Under the pieces are notes generated by a model. The model searched no databases, was not told the DNA's origin, and was given only the letters and a program-made list of their open reading frames with translations. This document shows positions 22,185 to 34,789 of a stretch of 64,000 nt of DNA, piece by piece. The DNA is taken from positions 1,488,001 to 1,552,000 of the forward strand of contig CM056878.1 of assembly GCA_029876055.1 (NCBI GenBank), in the 5' to 3' direction. Made by a program: the position numbers and the translations under genes. The stretch's first letter is position 1. Each line of letters opens with the position of its first letter. The DNA comes from Madurella fahalii. Taxonomy: Eukaryota; Ascomycota; Sordariomycetes; Sordariales.

Positions 22185-24681
22185 TTAGGTGGGGTGAGAG
22201 GATGCCGATGTTGTCGGAATAACCGCCCCACCAGACGTCCTCCTTCGCTGTCTCAGGTTGCACCAGAACAACAAATCAGAATTCTGTCCATTCCTGCAAG
22301 CCAGTAGGAATAGCTACATTGACCTTGAATTCACATGCAAGATAGCCTTGATCAGCATCGTGTATTTTCATAGATTGCACAGTATCCGAAAGAGACCAGT
22401 GCCAACGCGTTTGTCACTTCTTTCCCTAGCACATGCTCAGCTGGCCCTGGAAAAAGGCCGCAGTGGTCACGCGTTTGACGCCTCGTGGGACACGCTTCGA
22501 GCCGGGACACATGCATGTCTCAAAGAACCCGAAGGATCGCGCAATGTAGATGAACACCTACTGAAGATCTCGCAAACCGCCGGCGATCCGTCAGGCCTGG
22601 GTTAGGGTCTGCCGTACTGTAGTTAAGAAGTCAGTCTTGATAATATAGTTCAAGCAGTCCCGTCTACATGCCGCCCATGTACTGTAGAACCGAACAAACT
22701 CACCAAAACCGTCGAAAAAGAGGGCAATAAAAATAGTCTGTAAAGCTAAATTGTAGGGGAAATATTACAGCAAAATAAAGAAAAGCGAAAGGGAATACAC
22801 AAGAGGAAGGGTAAGAACAAGATAACAGTAAGGATAACGATAACGAGAACTGTAATGGTGACAGTCCTATTCCCATCCAGGTGTAACAACGGAGCAAGTG
22901 GGCGGGCTGTTGCGAGGACAGAGTTATTCATGTGTTGCAATTCAGGAGGACAGTTTCTGCAAAAGCCCGGGAAAACGTTCTCTTCTCCCAGATCCGTGAG
23001 TTTTCAACTCCTTGGAGATGAATATCAGCCGGATATTGCACCGGGGTCATGTATGGTCCGCTGGTGGGTACAAGCATGATGTAGAATATGCAGATGCCAA
23101 ACAGAAGCTTCCCAGAGCTCCAACGAAGCATGCCCCACCTGCCCTCGTCCACAGCCCATCACAGGACCCTTGCCAAGATGGGATCCTGGCTGCCGCGAGT
23201 GTGCGTTTGCAAATCCGAATCGACGCCTCGGTCCTACTTACCGCACGTAGGGACATTTCCAGGGCGAGCTCTCCCTGGTTTGATACGCAATGCCGTCGTA
23301 GTCTACACTGGCAGGACGCTGGCAGGCACTAGTGCTGAGCATGTGGTAGCGCCAAACAGCTCATCGCTTCCGATTTCGTCACAGCTGCTTGGACGTGGAC
23401 ACGGAACGCTCCCGCCCTTCTTTCATGCAAGCCGTTCTTGTTGCTGCGTTGCCGCTGCTACGGGTGCCCTGCCCGTCTATTACGACGCAACCTGTGGCTA
23501 TGTCTATTTATGCAGTTGTCCTGGCTTTGCGAGTTGGGCTTTGAGATCGCCGACTCTTGGTATGGGAAACGCGACAACGGATTTCGTAGTGGGAGCCCGA
23601 GAATAACCGGAGAAAGCCCAGCGCCCCCAAATATTGGCTTCTAGAATCTCCAGGACATTACCGAACGAACAGAGGAACAGTACCATGCTCGACCTCTTAC
23701 CCAGCTCCTGCACAACTTAGCCGGCACGGTCTACGATCGCAAGACGATAGAGTAGCTTTGTGTTTTACGACCTTGCCGAAATGGCGTATTCCAGCAGCCG
23801 TGGCAGCTCAGTCCCTCACTTCATCACGCCTCAATTGAGCCTTGAACATGTGAAAATGACGGAACGCTTGTAAACGAAGTAAGGTGATATAATTACGGAA
23901 TCCATCCAGCTTTGTGGCTTTCCCAAGGCGGAGCCTGCCTGTCATTCGAATTCTTGCCCGAACTCTGAAGCTTCATCCCAATCAATCCTGTTTTCTAGAA
24001 ATCGAGATTCGCTTGGCATCTGTAGAACCGTGCGCGCTTCCATGTGCCTGCCACCTGATGCCGGGGGGTCTCTGGTGGTTGGCAGTCGTTTGTGACGAGC
24101 GCCGCGAACAGGTCCAATGCGGGCGCCTTGGGAGGTCCCGGCACAGAAGGTCCCCACGGTCAGTCTGTCAGAGGGCCACTTCACTGACCGCTCGCCTGCC
24201 CTTTCCCGCCCAGGCCTGCCAGGTTTCTCCAAGCTCCCCCGTAATCTTACGAGGCTGCTGCTTGCGCTACCAAAACTGCCGGTCCCCTTAATTCGGAAGC
24301 CATCTCCTATTTTATTTCAATTGCTGCTGCTTTTGCCAACTGCTCGCCCCGGACAGATTCACCCATATTTGCTGCTTCGTCTTATCGCACCCCAGCCCTC
24401 TTTGTCTGTGCAGAAACAAGTCCAAGATTGGCCGTCTCGAAACATCGATCGGCTTCATTCGTCATCGGCTCCCGCTTCTTCCACCGCCGAAACCCCATTT
24501 CTGTTTCCCGCCTCCCCCCATCCCTTCCGACTCCACTCCGCCCTCACACTCTCGAATTGCCCGTCGACTGCAGTCTGCGATAAGGGGTAGAGGTTGGATG
24601 CAAGCCTTGGTTTCTCGAGGCGGTCGACGAGCCCTCTGATCAAGCGCCCTACTCCTGCCCCGGAGCACCCCGTCCTCGAAA
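22185..24681. other. Long intergenic region upstream of cdc42
   Basis: About 2.5 kb with no supportable gene. The last 500 bp are rich in pyrimidines (CCCCGGAC, TCGCCCC, CTTCC blocks), consistent with a promoter and long 5' leader of cdc42. Open frames have no recognisable domain. Confidence 0.4.
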
Positions 24682-25652
24682 ATGGTGCTCGGAACCATCA
24701 AGTGCGTCTGCCCTTTCCTCCCCGTAGCGAAGTGGACATCCCCCTCTCCCCAAGCCATGGCGCTCCGCAGACGCGCCCATACAGCTGGTCATTTTGGGCC
24801 TGCTGCCGCTCTTTGGGGGATGGCCGTCTGCGCCAGACGCGGGTTCGAATAGCGCCTAGAATGTTCTGTAGGAGCTTGAGCTTGATCGCTAACAGATTGT
24901 CCCGTTCCTTAGGTGCGTAGTCGTCGGTGACGGTGCGGTCGGAAAGACATGTCTTCTCATCAGCTATACGACGAACAAATTTCCGTCGGAATACGTACCC
25001 ACGGTCTTCGATAACTATGCTGTCACGGTCATGTATGTTGGAACCCGCCCGAGAGACCTCTTGGTGCTTGCGCAACGCACTTCCACCATCTGCTCCTTTT
25101 TGTCTTCAAGCATCCTTGCTAAACTGATCCTCCCAGGATTGGCGATGAGCCGTATACGTTGGGGCTGTTCGATACCGCCGGACAAGAAGACTATGACCGT
25201 CTGCGACCGCTCTCATACCCTCAGACCGACGTTTTCTTGGTGTGCTTCAGCGTCACTTCGCCCGCTTCGTTTGAGAACGTCCGCGAGAAGTGGTTTCCCG
25301 AGGTGCATCACCACTGCCCCGGCGTCCCTTGCCTGATTGTCGGCACCCAGGTGGATTTGCGGGACGATCAGCAGGTGGTACAGAAACTGGCAAAGCAAAA
25401 GATGCAGCCAGTGCGGAAAGAGGATGGTGAGCGGATGGCGAAGGAGCTTGGCGCGGTCAAATACGTCGAGTGCAGCGCTCTCACGCAGTACAAGCTCAAG
25501 GATGTTTTCGATGAGGTAGGTCCCGGACGTTGGGGGCAGACCCAAAGGTGTCTGTATCCGTTGATGGCTGACCAGCAAATCGCCAGGCTATCGTTGCGGC
25601 ACTAGAACCTCCTGCTCCCAAGAAGAAGCCCCACAGATGCTTGATGCTTTGA
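24682..25652 (+). CDS. cdc42: Rho-family GTPase Cdc42
   Basis: Four exons (24682-24701, 24913-25032, 25137-25515, 25587-25652) give 194 residues. The first intron is 211 bp, long for this window, and follows the first 20 coding bases. The protein has the P-loop GDGAVGKT, switch I YVPTVFDNY, switch II DTAGQEDYDRLRPLSYP, TQVDLRD and the base-contact motif ECSAL. The stretch TQYKLKDVFDEAI separates it from Rac and Rho1. It ends in a basic PPAPKKKPHR patch and the CaaX box CLML, whose final Leu predicts geranylgeranylation. Cdc42 directs polarised growth at hyphal tips through PAK kinases, formins and exocyst. CDC42 proteins are 191 to 195 residues, so the model is full length. Confidence 0.97.
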
Positions 25653-27244
25653 TCCAGGCTTCTAGCACATGTGGTATAGTCGTCTAACCGATCCCACCTC
25701 GTGTGGAAACGGCTTAACAGGAAGGAGATATCTGGACAGCTAATCTATTTGGGCCTGTTCCGGCCTCCATCGGACCGCTACTTGAGAGTTGTTCGGAGAA
25801 AGCGCAGCGGTTCGAGATCGACGGAGCCTAACACCTTCCATGAGTTCATATGGAAGAAGAGAGATTAGTGGGCGCTCGCCAAAGCTCCCGCTCCATCTCC
25901 CTTCTAAGCTCACGTCAACTCCGTTAGATACCGCGCGATTGACAAAAACGGCTAGGTTGCCTTCCGGGGGAGTGGTCAGGCTTGATCGAGTCTTCATTTT
26001 TCTACTACAGAGCCCTCAACCCTAGGTCACTCAACTTGCTGGTATCTTACTTGGCCTGTCAGCCGCATTTTCTTCCTTCTTGATTCTATCTCCCTTGTCA
26101 AGGGTGGGCAAAGTCATAAACCCAGGGCAGGAAACTTTTGATAGGACAGTTTGGCGGTGGGGTGCAATTGAATCAAGGTTACCGATTTTCTCCCAACAGC
26201 ACCGCAATCTGCTGTCGAAAGCCGGTCCTTCTCCAAGTATAATCAGCCCTGCCCTCGCGGCATGCGAATCTCAATTGAAGGACAAAGTCTTGAGAGCAAC
26301 CGGTTGGACAGGCAAGCGGGTGAATTGTGGGTTGATGATTTATATGATTACGGTGCAAGAATTGAGGGGGAGGTCATCCGCTCGCAATGTGCCTCGTGCA
26401 TTAGATACCTGCCAAACCCTGCGCTCAGCTGCGGTATGCAGCTGTTTCCGCTGGGCAAGAGTGCCGTTCTCTTGAGAACATTCCTTAAACCCTGGGGCAC
26501 ATCTCAACGAACTGGAGCTTTCCCTGCTCTACATAGAACCCTAACCCTAACTCTAGGAGAGAGAGTGGAAGGGGGAAGAGGAAGGAACAGAAATACGACG
26601 AAGTGGAAGACCACTCTTGAATTTATATACATATATACCTCTGTAGTTATGTGAAACTTGCATGGGACCGGTCGAGAAATGCGTAAGATGTGGATTTCAC
26701 ATGGGCTACGGTACAGTGGACTTCTTGGGCTCACCCAGATTGTCTTGATAAAGACGAGGCGGCTTCAGGAGTCATGATACCATCCGTCGTCCAGGAACTT
26801 AATGGTCCATGGCTGTTTCTGCAGTATGGAATACGAGTAACTCCCCGTATATTACGTTGGCCGAGGACAAAAGCATTATCGCACTCACAGCGTAGCCGCA
26901 TGCGACCGATTGGAGCACTGGAAGCTCGACGATGAGTCAACGGGGAGATCCCCCTTGGATCGTGGTTGAAACGTTCAGGACGGTTGTTCTGGACCATGCG
27001 GGCCTGCCGGGCAGCGAGGTCGGGTATTACCAGAGTTCTCAAACAGCCAGGAGGTGCGCTGTGAGTCATTATGTCCTTTGGGCTGAAAAAACCACTGGAA
27101 GTGCCTCAGTCGTCAATTGCCCCGCCAACTTTTCACCTCCCGCTTCGACCCCACCAAACTTGCACACTTGTCCACTGCACACGACTGCACAACCCCTCCT
27201 CGATTCGAAAAACTCGCGATTGACTGCGCACCGGCGCAGACAGG
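25653..27244. other. Intergenic region between cdc42 and AsnRS
   Basis: About 1.6 kb with no supportable gene. A two-unit telomere-like AACCCTAACCCTAACT lies at 26537-26552. The 150 bp before 27245 are C-rich, as expected for a housekeeping 5' leader. Confidence 0.4.
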
Positions 27245-29132
27245 ATGGCCACAACCCAGGAGCTCGCCGATCGCACCAAGGGCGACTCAAAATGCTACAT
27301 TGACCCAACCACCGGCAAGGACGACGACAGCGCAGACGGCTCCCAGGCGAAGCCCTATCAGTCGCTCTACCACGCCCTGATCCAACACCTCGATAAGCCC
27401 GCACCGACGTACCTCACCCTCACGCCCGCAAAGGACGGGTCTAGCAGCGATGGGCCTATCTGGGAAGAGCCCGCGAAGAGCGCCATGAAGAAGGCGTTAG
27501 GCCGGGTCGACGCTTACAAGAAGAAGCTGGCCAAGGACCAGGCCTCGGCCAAGAAGGAGGAGGAGGAGCGCATGCAGCGCCTAAAGAATCTTGAGGAAGC
27601 CAAGAAGATTGTGCTCAAGGAGGATCCCTCGCTGCCCCCCGCCGTCCGGATCAAACTGAACAACCAGTCGGTCGAGCTCGGTGGTGGGACCAAGAAGGGA
27701 ACCCGCGTAAAGGTCTACGGCCGCATCCACCACCTCCGGCCGCAAAAACACACCACCTTCATTATCCTCAAGGATGGGTACGGCTACCTACAATGCGTTC
27801 TACCTGCTGGCGACCTGACCAATACGTACGATGCTCTGATGTTTGCTCAGGAGACCGCACTCGTTCTCTACGGCGAGCTGCGCAGTGTGCCGCCTGGACA
27901 AAAGGCGCCCGACGACCGGGAACTCCTTGTCGACTACTACAAGGTGCTCGGCGCGGCACCGAGCGACCTCGAGGCCATCACCAACAAGGTTTCTAAGGAG
28001 CAGGATCCGTGGGACGCGCAGATGCTGGATAGCCGACATCTTGTGCTCCGGGGTGAGAATGCCTCGACTGTCATGAAGCTCCGTGAGTTTGTCGAGTTGG
28101 CCTTCATCGACAGCTACCGCGAAATGGAATTCCGCAAGGTGTCGCCTCCAGCCATGGTGCAGACGCAGGTGGAGGGCGGTTCCACACTCTTCAAATATGA
28201 TTACTACGGTGAGGAGGCATACCTAACGCAGTCGTCGCAGCTGTATCTTGAGACTGTGATTCAGTCAATGGGCAATGTGTACTGCATCGAGAAGTCGTTC
28301 CGCGCCGAGAAGAGCTTGACCCGTCGCCATCTTTCCGAGTACACCCATGTCGAGGCTGAGCTCGACTTTATCGAGTTTGAGGACCTGCTGGAGCACATCG
28401 AGGAGCTCATCTCGCGGGTCGTCGACAAGGTGCTGGCGGACCCGGCGGCGGCGCGATACATGAAGCTGTTGAACCCCAACTTCCAGAAACCGTCGCGGCC
28501 GTTCATGCGGATGAAGTACGCCGACGCCATCGAGTGGCTCAACAAGCAGGATCCGCCTATCCTCAACGAGGAGGGCAACCCGCACGTGTTTGGCGACGAT
28601 ATCGCAGAGGCTGCCGAGCGCAAGATGACGGACATTATCAATCGACCCATCTTCCTCACGCATTTCCCCGTCGAGATCAAGGCTTTTTACATGAAGAAGG
28701 ACCCAAGCGACTTGAGGGTTACCGAATCTGTCGACGTCCTCAGTATGTTGAACACTGGCGTCTTTTATTTTGCCAGGGCAGAAAATGTACTTACCAGTTG
28801 TGCAGTGCCTGGTGTTGGAGAGATTGTCGGCGGCTCCATGAGAATGGATGACTATGACGAGCTGATCGCAGCGTATAAGAAGAACGGCATCGGCCATGAG
28901 CCGTACTACTGGTACACTGATCAGAGAAAGTGAGTGTGCCCCACTCCCCGCGCTATTTCGCTCACTGGAGTGCGTGTTTTGCTGATCATTCTGTTTTACC
29001 GTTAGGTATGGTTCTTCGCCGCACGGAGGGTATGGGTTGGGACTGGAACGGTTTCTGGCTTGGATGGCCAACCAGCATACCGTTCGCACATGTAGCTTGT
29101 ACTCGCGCTTCATGGGTAGATGCAAGCCTTGA
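27245..29132 (+). CDS. DED81: Asparaginyl-tRNA synthetase, cytosolic
   Basis: Three exons (27245-28742, 28806-28929, 29006-29132) give 582 residues. The 63-bp intron 28743-28805 is stop-free and in frame: removing it restores the conserved SVDVLMPGVGEIVGG. The second, 76 bp, is needed to reach the C-terminal motif. The enzyme charges tRNA-Asn. Order of domains: a eukaryote-specific N-terminal extension with a Lys/Glu coiled coil (about 75-125), an OB-fold anticodon-binding domain (about 155-235), then the class II catalytic core with motif 2 (FRAEKSLTRRHLSEYTHVEAE is split around the invariant Arg) and motif 3 (HGGYGLGLERF). Lack of a presequence and the long N-terminal extension fit the cytosolic form. 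Confidence 0.95.
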
Positions 29133-32100
29133 TAGTCTACTATCGGGTATAAGTCTCGAAATAGGAAAGGACGCGCGGAGTTTGGAGCGGGCTCGCTGGT
29201 CATGGCTTGGGCTGCATTTATTTACAGAGCCGAGTCTACCGATTCGGGTTTGAACGCACCTCGATAGATCTGCATGCGAGACGGATAGCAGGCCTGGCTG
29301 TCCCTGAAGGCGAGAAAATGGTCTTTGTTTGTTTGTTTGTTTTGTTTCATTAAGAGAATTGTGCCGTTGACCGTGGCCATTATGCCCTTAATGGCCGGCC
29401 TGCGGCGCTGCGGCGTTGACAGGGCAGTGTCCGAAATTTTTGGTGGTTTTTGATGATCCAGGCGGCAGAGCCGAATCCTCGGGCTCGAATCTCTGAATCC
29501 CCTGGGAATTGCGTGTAACGAACGATGATATGCCTGCTGTCGATCATCATCCGGCCGGGCCGGCCGGCCTATGTTTTGCGCCGGACTTAGAGCGAAACTT
29601 CGCAATTGCCCGTTTCATTTTCGATATCTTGAGTGTCTGCAAGAAGGCTCTGCCCACACGCTCTTAGGGAGGATAAGGGGGTGCTCTGGGAAGTAATAAA
29701 CAAGGAATCTGGTTGACTGATGTCGACGTCTCGTTTTTCCCCGGTTGCAATAAGGCTTCACTACAGTCTCCTTTTCGGCGTTGCACAGTACATTTTTAGG
29801 GGGGGATTCTCAACAAGAAATTCGGTTGTCATCGCTCTCTTCCATGGTCCCCAGCCGATACCCCTGGAAGGCTGGTCAGTGGATAAAGGGTGTAAGATGC
29901 ATTGTGCAAATTGTGTCGACTGCTAAAGGCTCATTATCACCTACCTAGAGCGCCGCATTTGATATAGACACCGAGAGGCTATCCTGAATGTCGGCTGCAA
30001 AAGCGCCTGCCCTGATCGTGGTTTCTGCTGTTGCTGGTTTAAGCTACTGATAGCGTGTTTTCATCCTTGAAGAATCTTAACGATCATGTACACAGCGTAG
30101 TCACATACGGCAGTTTTCGACTATTCTTTCAGCTTCCTACAGTCCATAACTATGAAGGTAGTAAGCATGTGAGTTGGTATTACAGGCGCATTCGCTCGTA
30201 TAATCTTTCCCTATCCCCCTACCTCGGAGCTCAATTCTGCAATCTTCAAGATGCTGAAACCAATAGGCGGTGGGAGACGGATGCGATTGACGCACAGTAT
30301 GATATCTCTACTCATACGGAGTTTACAGGGCCGTCCAGCCCCTGCATGACAGTTTCAAAAGCCTGGGGAACGGAAATCTGTCGTCCTATTTTTACTTGAG
30401 TAGTGCGGTTTTGGGTGGACACTGAGACGTCCTTGCAACCAGGTTGAACACTGCCCCAATTCGCCTCGAGATTCCCCGTGGTCCCGACTTGGGTGGTAAG
30501 TTGGTGCCGGAGCGTGATGTGCGCGGCGAGCTAGGTATCACGGAAAGCAGTGATGCTGACAGGAGATTGTGAGAAATGCCGAACAATACCCCTTCGGTCC
30601 TACTTCTAAGGGGGAAAGCCCGAAAAGAGCAGAGAAAAAAAAAAAAAAAAACGAGGCCTGGTCTTTCTTACTCCTGCGACTGTCTCTGTTGCGGCTGTCT
30701 CTGTTGTTGATGGGTGAAGCCAAGGGCACCACCGCTCTCAACTGCGCACCAGTTAACGTTGAACGACAAGGCGTCAGCAAGATGAAGATCTCGATGGGCA
30801 AAGGAAATTCACATCCAATCGGAAATTGGGACGGTTAAACAAGACGCCTCGACCAGAGGTTACATGACAAGCGGCGGGAAATGACCCCTCGGTCCTGTTG
30901 AATAGTCACAGCGTATATTGCTTTTGGGAACCTATCACGGGGATGGGATTGAGCTGTGGTAGCACACGGCCCGCAACTCAATGTGCTTCCTCCCCCAGAG
31001 TGTTACCGTCGCCCTGTGCCCCTTTGACCACCATCCTTTGTGCACCGGGTTGCACGCATGCCCCTGGGACCGCCAGGACGATGCAGGGTGCTCCTGTAAG
31101 CGGCATTGTCGCAGGAACCCGTGGCTGGGAAGGATACCCGGTATCGACCCGGGCCCCGTCGGTCGGGCTGGCCGGTGCCGCGAGGGAGCTCGAAGGAGAA
31201 CGACCAGACTGGGACCTCGATCGCGTCTCACAGCCCGCATGGCGTTGGCAGTCAGGAACAGGCAATGGGTGGTCCAAAGAAGCACAGGACCGGAAAGAAT
31301 TGGGCCAGATTGGGGGATCATTATTGCACACCCTGCCTTCTGGCAAACGAAGGCGCCTGCTGATTGGCAGGGCGACTCTGAACGGTACCCGCTACAAGGT
31401 CGCGTGCTGGACACGGCCGGGGCATTCTCTCGCCGGAGGGAAACCGAGGAGAGACCTAGCACAAAAGTACCACGCTAAAACGGCCACGGTTCCCTGCTCG
31501 CAGCAATTAAAACGACTCTAGCTCATCCACCTCACTTCGTCTCCTCCTTGGCCCCAATCTTTCACCTCCTTTTTTTTTTTCCCTCCGCTCTTTTATCTGC
31601 ACCACACCCTCGTTCGTTCGACTTTGTTGTCGTGCCACCCCCAACCTCGACCTACCCGACGTACCGTTGATTCTTTTCCCTTCCTATCATTCTTTTATAG
31701 ATAATAATTATTTGGTGCACACTCCCGGGACAAGCTCGCCGTCGACGCGAATCTGCCCAAGTTTTTTGGTCCCTTCGTCCGGACGACGGCTTCGAGTGCC
31801 TGACGCCAATCCTGCCTCTTCTCGACGCTCGCTTGAGAAACGCTCGCTCAATTGCCGATAGAATTTTAATACGACCGATCCTTCTTTGTCCGGACCGCAG
31901 GAAGACGCTCCCCGTTCCGCCAGCTCGACTTCCTCTCTTGTCGACTGTCTGTACTCGGAAAACGGCCTTCTGAAAGAGATCGAGCGCATTGGCTAGCCAG
32001 GATTTCTTTATTGGGAATCTAGTCTCTGCTGGTGTACTTTCCGCGCCGTTCCTCGGCCTCTTTGCCTCCCTAGGACGTTCGACATCCTCGGGCTTCTCGC

Positions 32101-32398
32101 GCCCTAGATTCTCGACCGGCCTACCGTCCGGACTGCGAGTGCCCGGTTCTGCTGCAACAGTCCCCAAAACCGTCCCACAGCGGAACTCAAGCGGGAGGGA
32201 ACTTGAGACGGCTTTGAATAGGGCCGTACATGCTCTGAGATCCCATTGAGCGCTCTCTCTGCCTGTGCGACTGTCGGTGCATTCCAGCACGGCATATCCT
32301 TGCCTCCCGTGCCTTTTACCGGGCACGTCTAAATCTTCAAAACGGCGGTCCTATCTCACGTCACGCGGGACAGTCTTGTCCCTCCGCATCTTCTCGGG
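29133..32398. other. Long intergenic region and probable long 5' leader of MRN1
   Basis: About 3.3 kb with no supportable gene. It contains a (GTTT)n tract near 29318-29340 and an A17 run at 30635-30651. From about 31530 to 32398 the plus strand is pyrimidine-rich with T-tracts and is likely promoter plus a long 5' UTR of the RNA-binding gene. The 224-residue minus-strand open frame at 31652-32326 and the 207-residue plus frame at 30898-31521 look non-coding (Arg/Gly/Pro biased, no domain). Confidence 0.4.
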
Positions 32399-34789
32399 AT
32401 GCAGGATATGTCTGGTCATCAGGCCGGGCCCAGCGCCCCGGGCCGCTTTGGCCACGCCTCCAAGCCTTCGAATAGCGATACGGGTTTCTCCCACGGCGCC
32501 TTCACGTCCAACATTTCTGGCTTTGCCGACAGGCATCCTCGCCGCGGAAACATTCCTACCATCAACACGCAGCCCATCCAACCTCACCAGCAAGGGCATG
32601 CCAACGGTGCTGACTTGACTACCCCCGGCACCGCTTTCGACATGCAGTTCACGCCGCTCCTCCCTTCCCAGTTGCTCCTGGGCAGCCCGTTCCAACCGGG
32701 GACGCCTGCCGCCTTCGCGAGCCCGCATTTCCAGAACGTAAACAGTTTCCAGCAGGCCCAGCAGCAGAATATCCAGCAACAGCAGAACGGCGCGTCGAGC
32801 CCGGTGCAGCAGAACATCTCCCCCCAGATGTATCAGTCGATTGTCTCGCCCTCAGCCTACGGCGCGCCTCAGTTCTACTCGCCCCAATCTCCAACCGGTT
32901 CCTTTAACAACGTGGCGGGCCAGATCCAGGTCTCCATGCAGCCAACGTCGCCCGTGTCCATGGGCCCTGGCATGGTCACCGGGACCAGCCGCACCGTGTA
33001 CCTGGGCAACATCCCTCCAGACACGTCCGCCGAGGAGATCTTGGGACATGTCCGCAGCGGACAGATTGAGTCGGTCCGTCTGCTCCCGGACAAGAACTGC
33101 GCTTTCATCTCGTTTTTGGATGCGAGCTCCGCCACGCATTTCCACTCTGATGCCATCTTGAAAAAGCTCTGCATCAAGGGCCAGGACATCAAGATTGGCT
33201 GGGGCAAACCATCGCAGGTTCCGACTTCGGTCGCCCTTGCAGTGCAGCAATCTGGTGCCTCTCGGAACGTTTATCTTGGGAACCTGCCCGAGGATATCAC
33301 CGATGAGGAGCTGCGCGAGGACCTTGGCAAGTTCGGCGCCATTGACACGGTGAAGATTGTGCGCGAGAAGAACATCGCGTTCGTGCACTTTCTGTCCATT
33401 GCCAACGCTATCAAGGCTGTTTCGCAGCTTCCCCAGGAGCCTAAATGGCAGTCACCGCGCCGCGTATACTACGGAAAGGACCGCTGTGCCTACGTCTCCA
33501 AGACGCAGCAGCAGAACGCCGCCCAGTACCTTGGAATCGCTCCTGGCTATGCGCACATGCTGACGGGCGCTGACCGTGATCTCATCTCAAATGCTCTGGC
33601 TCAGCAGTCGGTGGCCGCTGCCGCCGTGGCCACCACTGCCGGCGGCATCAGCAATTTGGGCAACCGGACTATCTACCTTGGCAACATCCACCCCGAGACC
33701 ACGATCGAGGAGATTTGCAACGTCGTCCGCGGAGGTCTGCTGCACCACATTCGATATATTCCCGACAAGCACATCTGTTTCGTGACGTTCATCGACCCCA
33801 CAGCTGCGGCGTCCTTCTACGCGCTGAGCAATCTCCAGGGGCTAATGATCCATAACCGCCGGTTGAAGATTGGCTGGGGCAAGCATTCTGGCGCACTCCC
33901 ACCCGCGATTGCCCTGGCTGTTAGTGGCGGGGCTTCCCGAAATGTGTACATCGGCAATCTCGATGAGACGTGGACCGAGGATCGGCTGAGACAGGACTTT
34001 TCCGAATATGGCGAAATCGAGCTTGTTAATACGCTGCGCGAGAAGAGCTGTGCCTTCGTCAACTTCACCAACATTGCGAACGCAATCAAGGCCATCGAGG
34101 CGGTCAGGGGGAAGGAAGAGTACCGGAAGTTCAAGGTGAACTTCGGCAAGGACCGCTGTGGTAACCCGCCGCGGCAGTTGCAGCAGTCCCAGTCTCCACG
34201 TGGTGAACAGGTCCCTTCGCCGCCTGCAAACGGCTCCCAGAACGGCAACTCCCCAACTGGCACGGCTGGTGCTACCGGCGCCGCTGCGCTGTTCAATACG
34301 TCAAATAACCCCCTCACCATGTACCTAAACCATGTCTCTCAACAGGCGCAGCAGCAACAGCAGCAGCAACACCATGCGCTGGCCGCTCACCAAGCGGCCC
34401 TGTTTGGAACGGCTGCTTCCTCACCTAACGAGCCGAGTCTTACTCTGGAGGTTCCTCAAGGCCCGATCTCTGGCCACCAGCAGTCGGCTAGCATTTCCAA
34501 CGGTTACATCAGTAACCCGGCCACGTCGGGTGCGACCACCATTGGCGGCCTGCTCGCCCCAGGCAACCCACGTGCTTCTCACAATCGAGCTGTGAGCCTG
34601 CCTGTGCTGGCTCCTGGCTTCGAGAACGGTGGAGCCAGCCCGAACAGCCTCCACGGTAGCGCCGGGGGAAGCGATGGTGAGCGCCGCGGACATCAATACC
34701 AGGCCAGCTTCGGCGGCATGGGCGCGGGTTATGGCCTCGGCCTTCAAGGCAACCTCAACGGCTGGGTTGAGGAGGAGGTTGCCAACTAA
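32399..34789 (+). CDS. MRN1: Four-RRM RNA-binding protein, Mrn1 / S. pombe Nrd1 (Msa1) family
   Basis: A single exon of 796 residues. After a Gln/Pro/Ser-rich N-terminus with FQQAQQQNIQQQQ, there are four RRMs starting near residues 199, 289, 421 and 513. Each shows an RNP2-type strand (VYLGNIP, VYLGNLP, IYLGNIH, VYIGNLD) and an RNP1-like strand (CAFISFL, IAFVHFL, ICFVTFI, CAFVNFT). Conserved family blocks include DIKIGWGK and KVNFGKDRCGNPPR. The C-terminus is low complexity with Gln runs. In yeast Mrn1 and fission yeast Nrd1/Msa1 the protein binds mRNAs and influences cell differentiation and stress responses; a similar post-transcriptional role in development is inferred. The start at 32399 is the first Met of the ORF. 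Confidence 0.92.
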   Translation: MQDMSGHQAGPSAPGRFGHASKPSNSDTGFSHGAFTSNISGFADRHPRRGNIPTINTQPIQPHQQGHANGADLTTPGTAFDMQFTPLLPSQLLLGSPFQPGTPAAFASPHFQNVNSFQQAQQQNIQQQQNGASSPVQQNISPQMYQSIVSPSAYGAPQFYSPQSPTGSFNNVAGQIQVSMQPTSPVSMGPGMVTGTSRTVYLGNIPPDTSAEEILGHVRSGQIESVRLLPDKNCAFISFLDASSATHFHSDAILKKLCIKGQDIKIGWGKPSQVPTSVALAVQQSGASRNVYLGNLPEDITDEELREDLGKFGAIDTVKIVREKNIAFVHFLSIANAIKAVSQLPQEPKWQSPRRVYYGKDRCAYVSKTQQQNAAQYLGIAPGYAHMLTGADRDLISNALAQQSVAAAAVATTAGGISNLGNRTIYLGNIHPETTIEEICNVVRGGLLHHIRYIPDKHICFVTFIDPTAAASFYALSNLQGLMIHNRRLKIGWGKHSGALPPAIALAVSGGASRNVYIGNLDETWTEDRLRQDFSEYGEIELVNTLREKSCAFVNFTNIANAIKAIEAVRGKEEYRKFKVNFGKDRCGNPPRQLQQSQSPRGEQVPSPPANGSQNGNSPTGTAGATGAAALFNTSNNPLTMYLNHVSQQAQQQQQQQHHALAAHQAALFGTAASSPNEPSLTLEVPQGPISGHQQSASISNGYISNPATSGATTIGGLLAPGNPRASHNRAVSLPVLAPGFENGGASPNSLHGSAGGSDGERRGHQYQASFGGMGAGYGLGLQGNLNGWVEEEVAN

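Noticed and set aside
24825..24860. GGTTCGAAT sequence resembling a tRNA T-arm
   Set aside because: The T-stem does not pair and no matching acceptor or D-arm is present; it lies inside the first intron of cdc42.
28265..29203. 312-residue minus-strand frame
   Set aside because: Antisense shadow of the AsnRS gene.
30898..31521. 207-residue open frame on the plus strand, with overlapping frames on both strands
   Set aside because: Composition typical of GC-rich non-coding sequence, and no recognisable motif or splice structure.
31652..32326. 224-residue open frame on the minus strand
   Set aside because: Arg/Gly/Ser-biased, no domain, and antisense to the pyrimidine-rich upstream region of MRN1.
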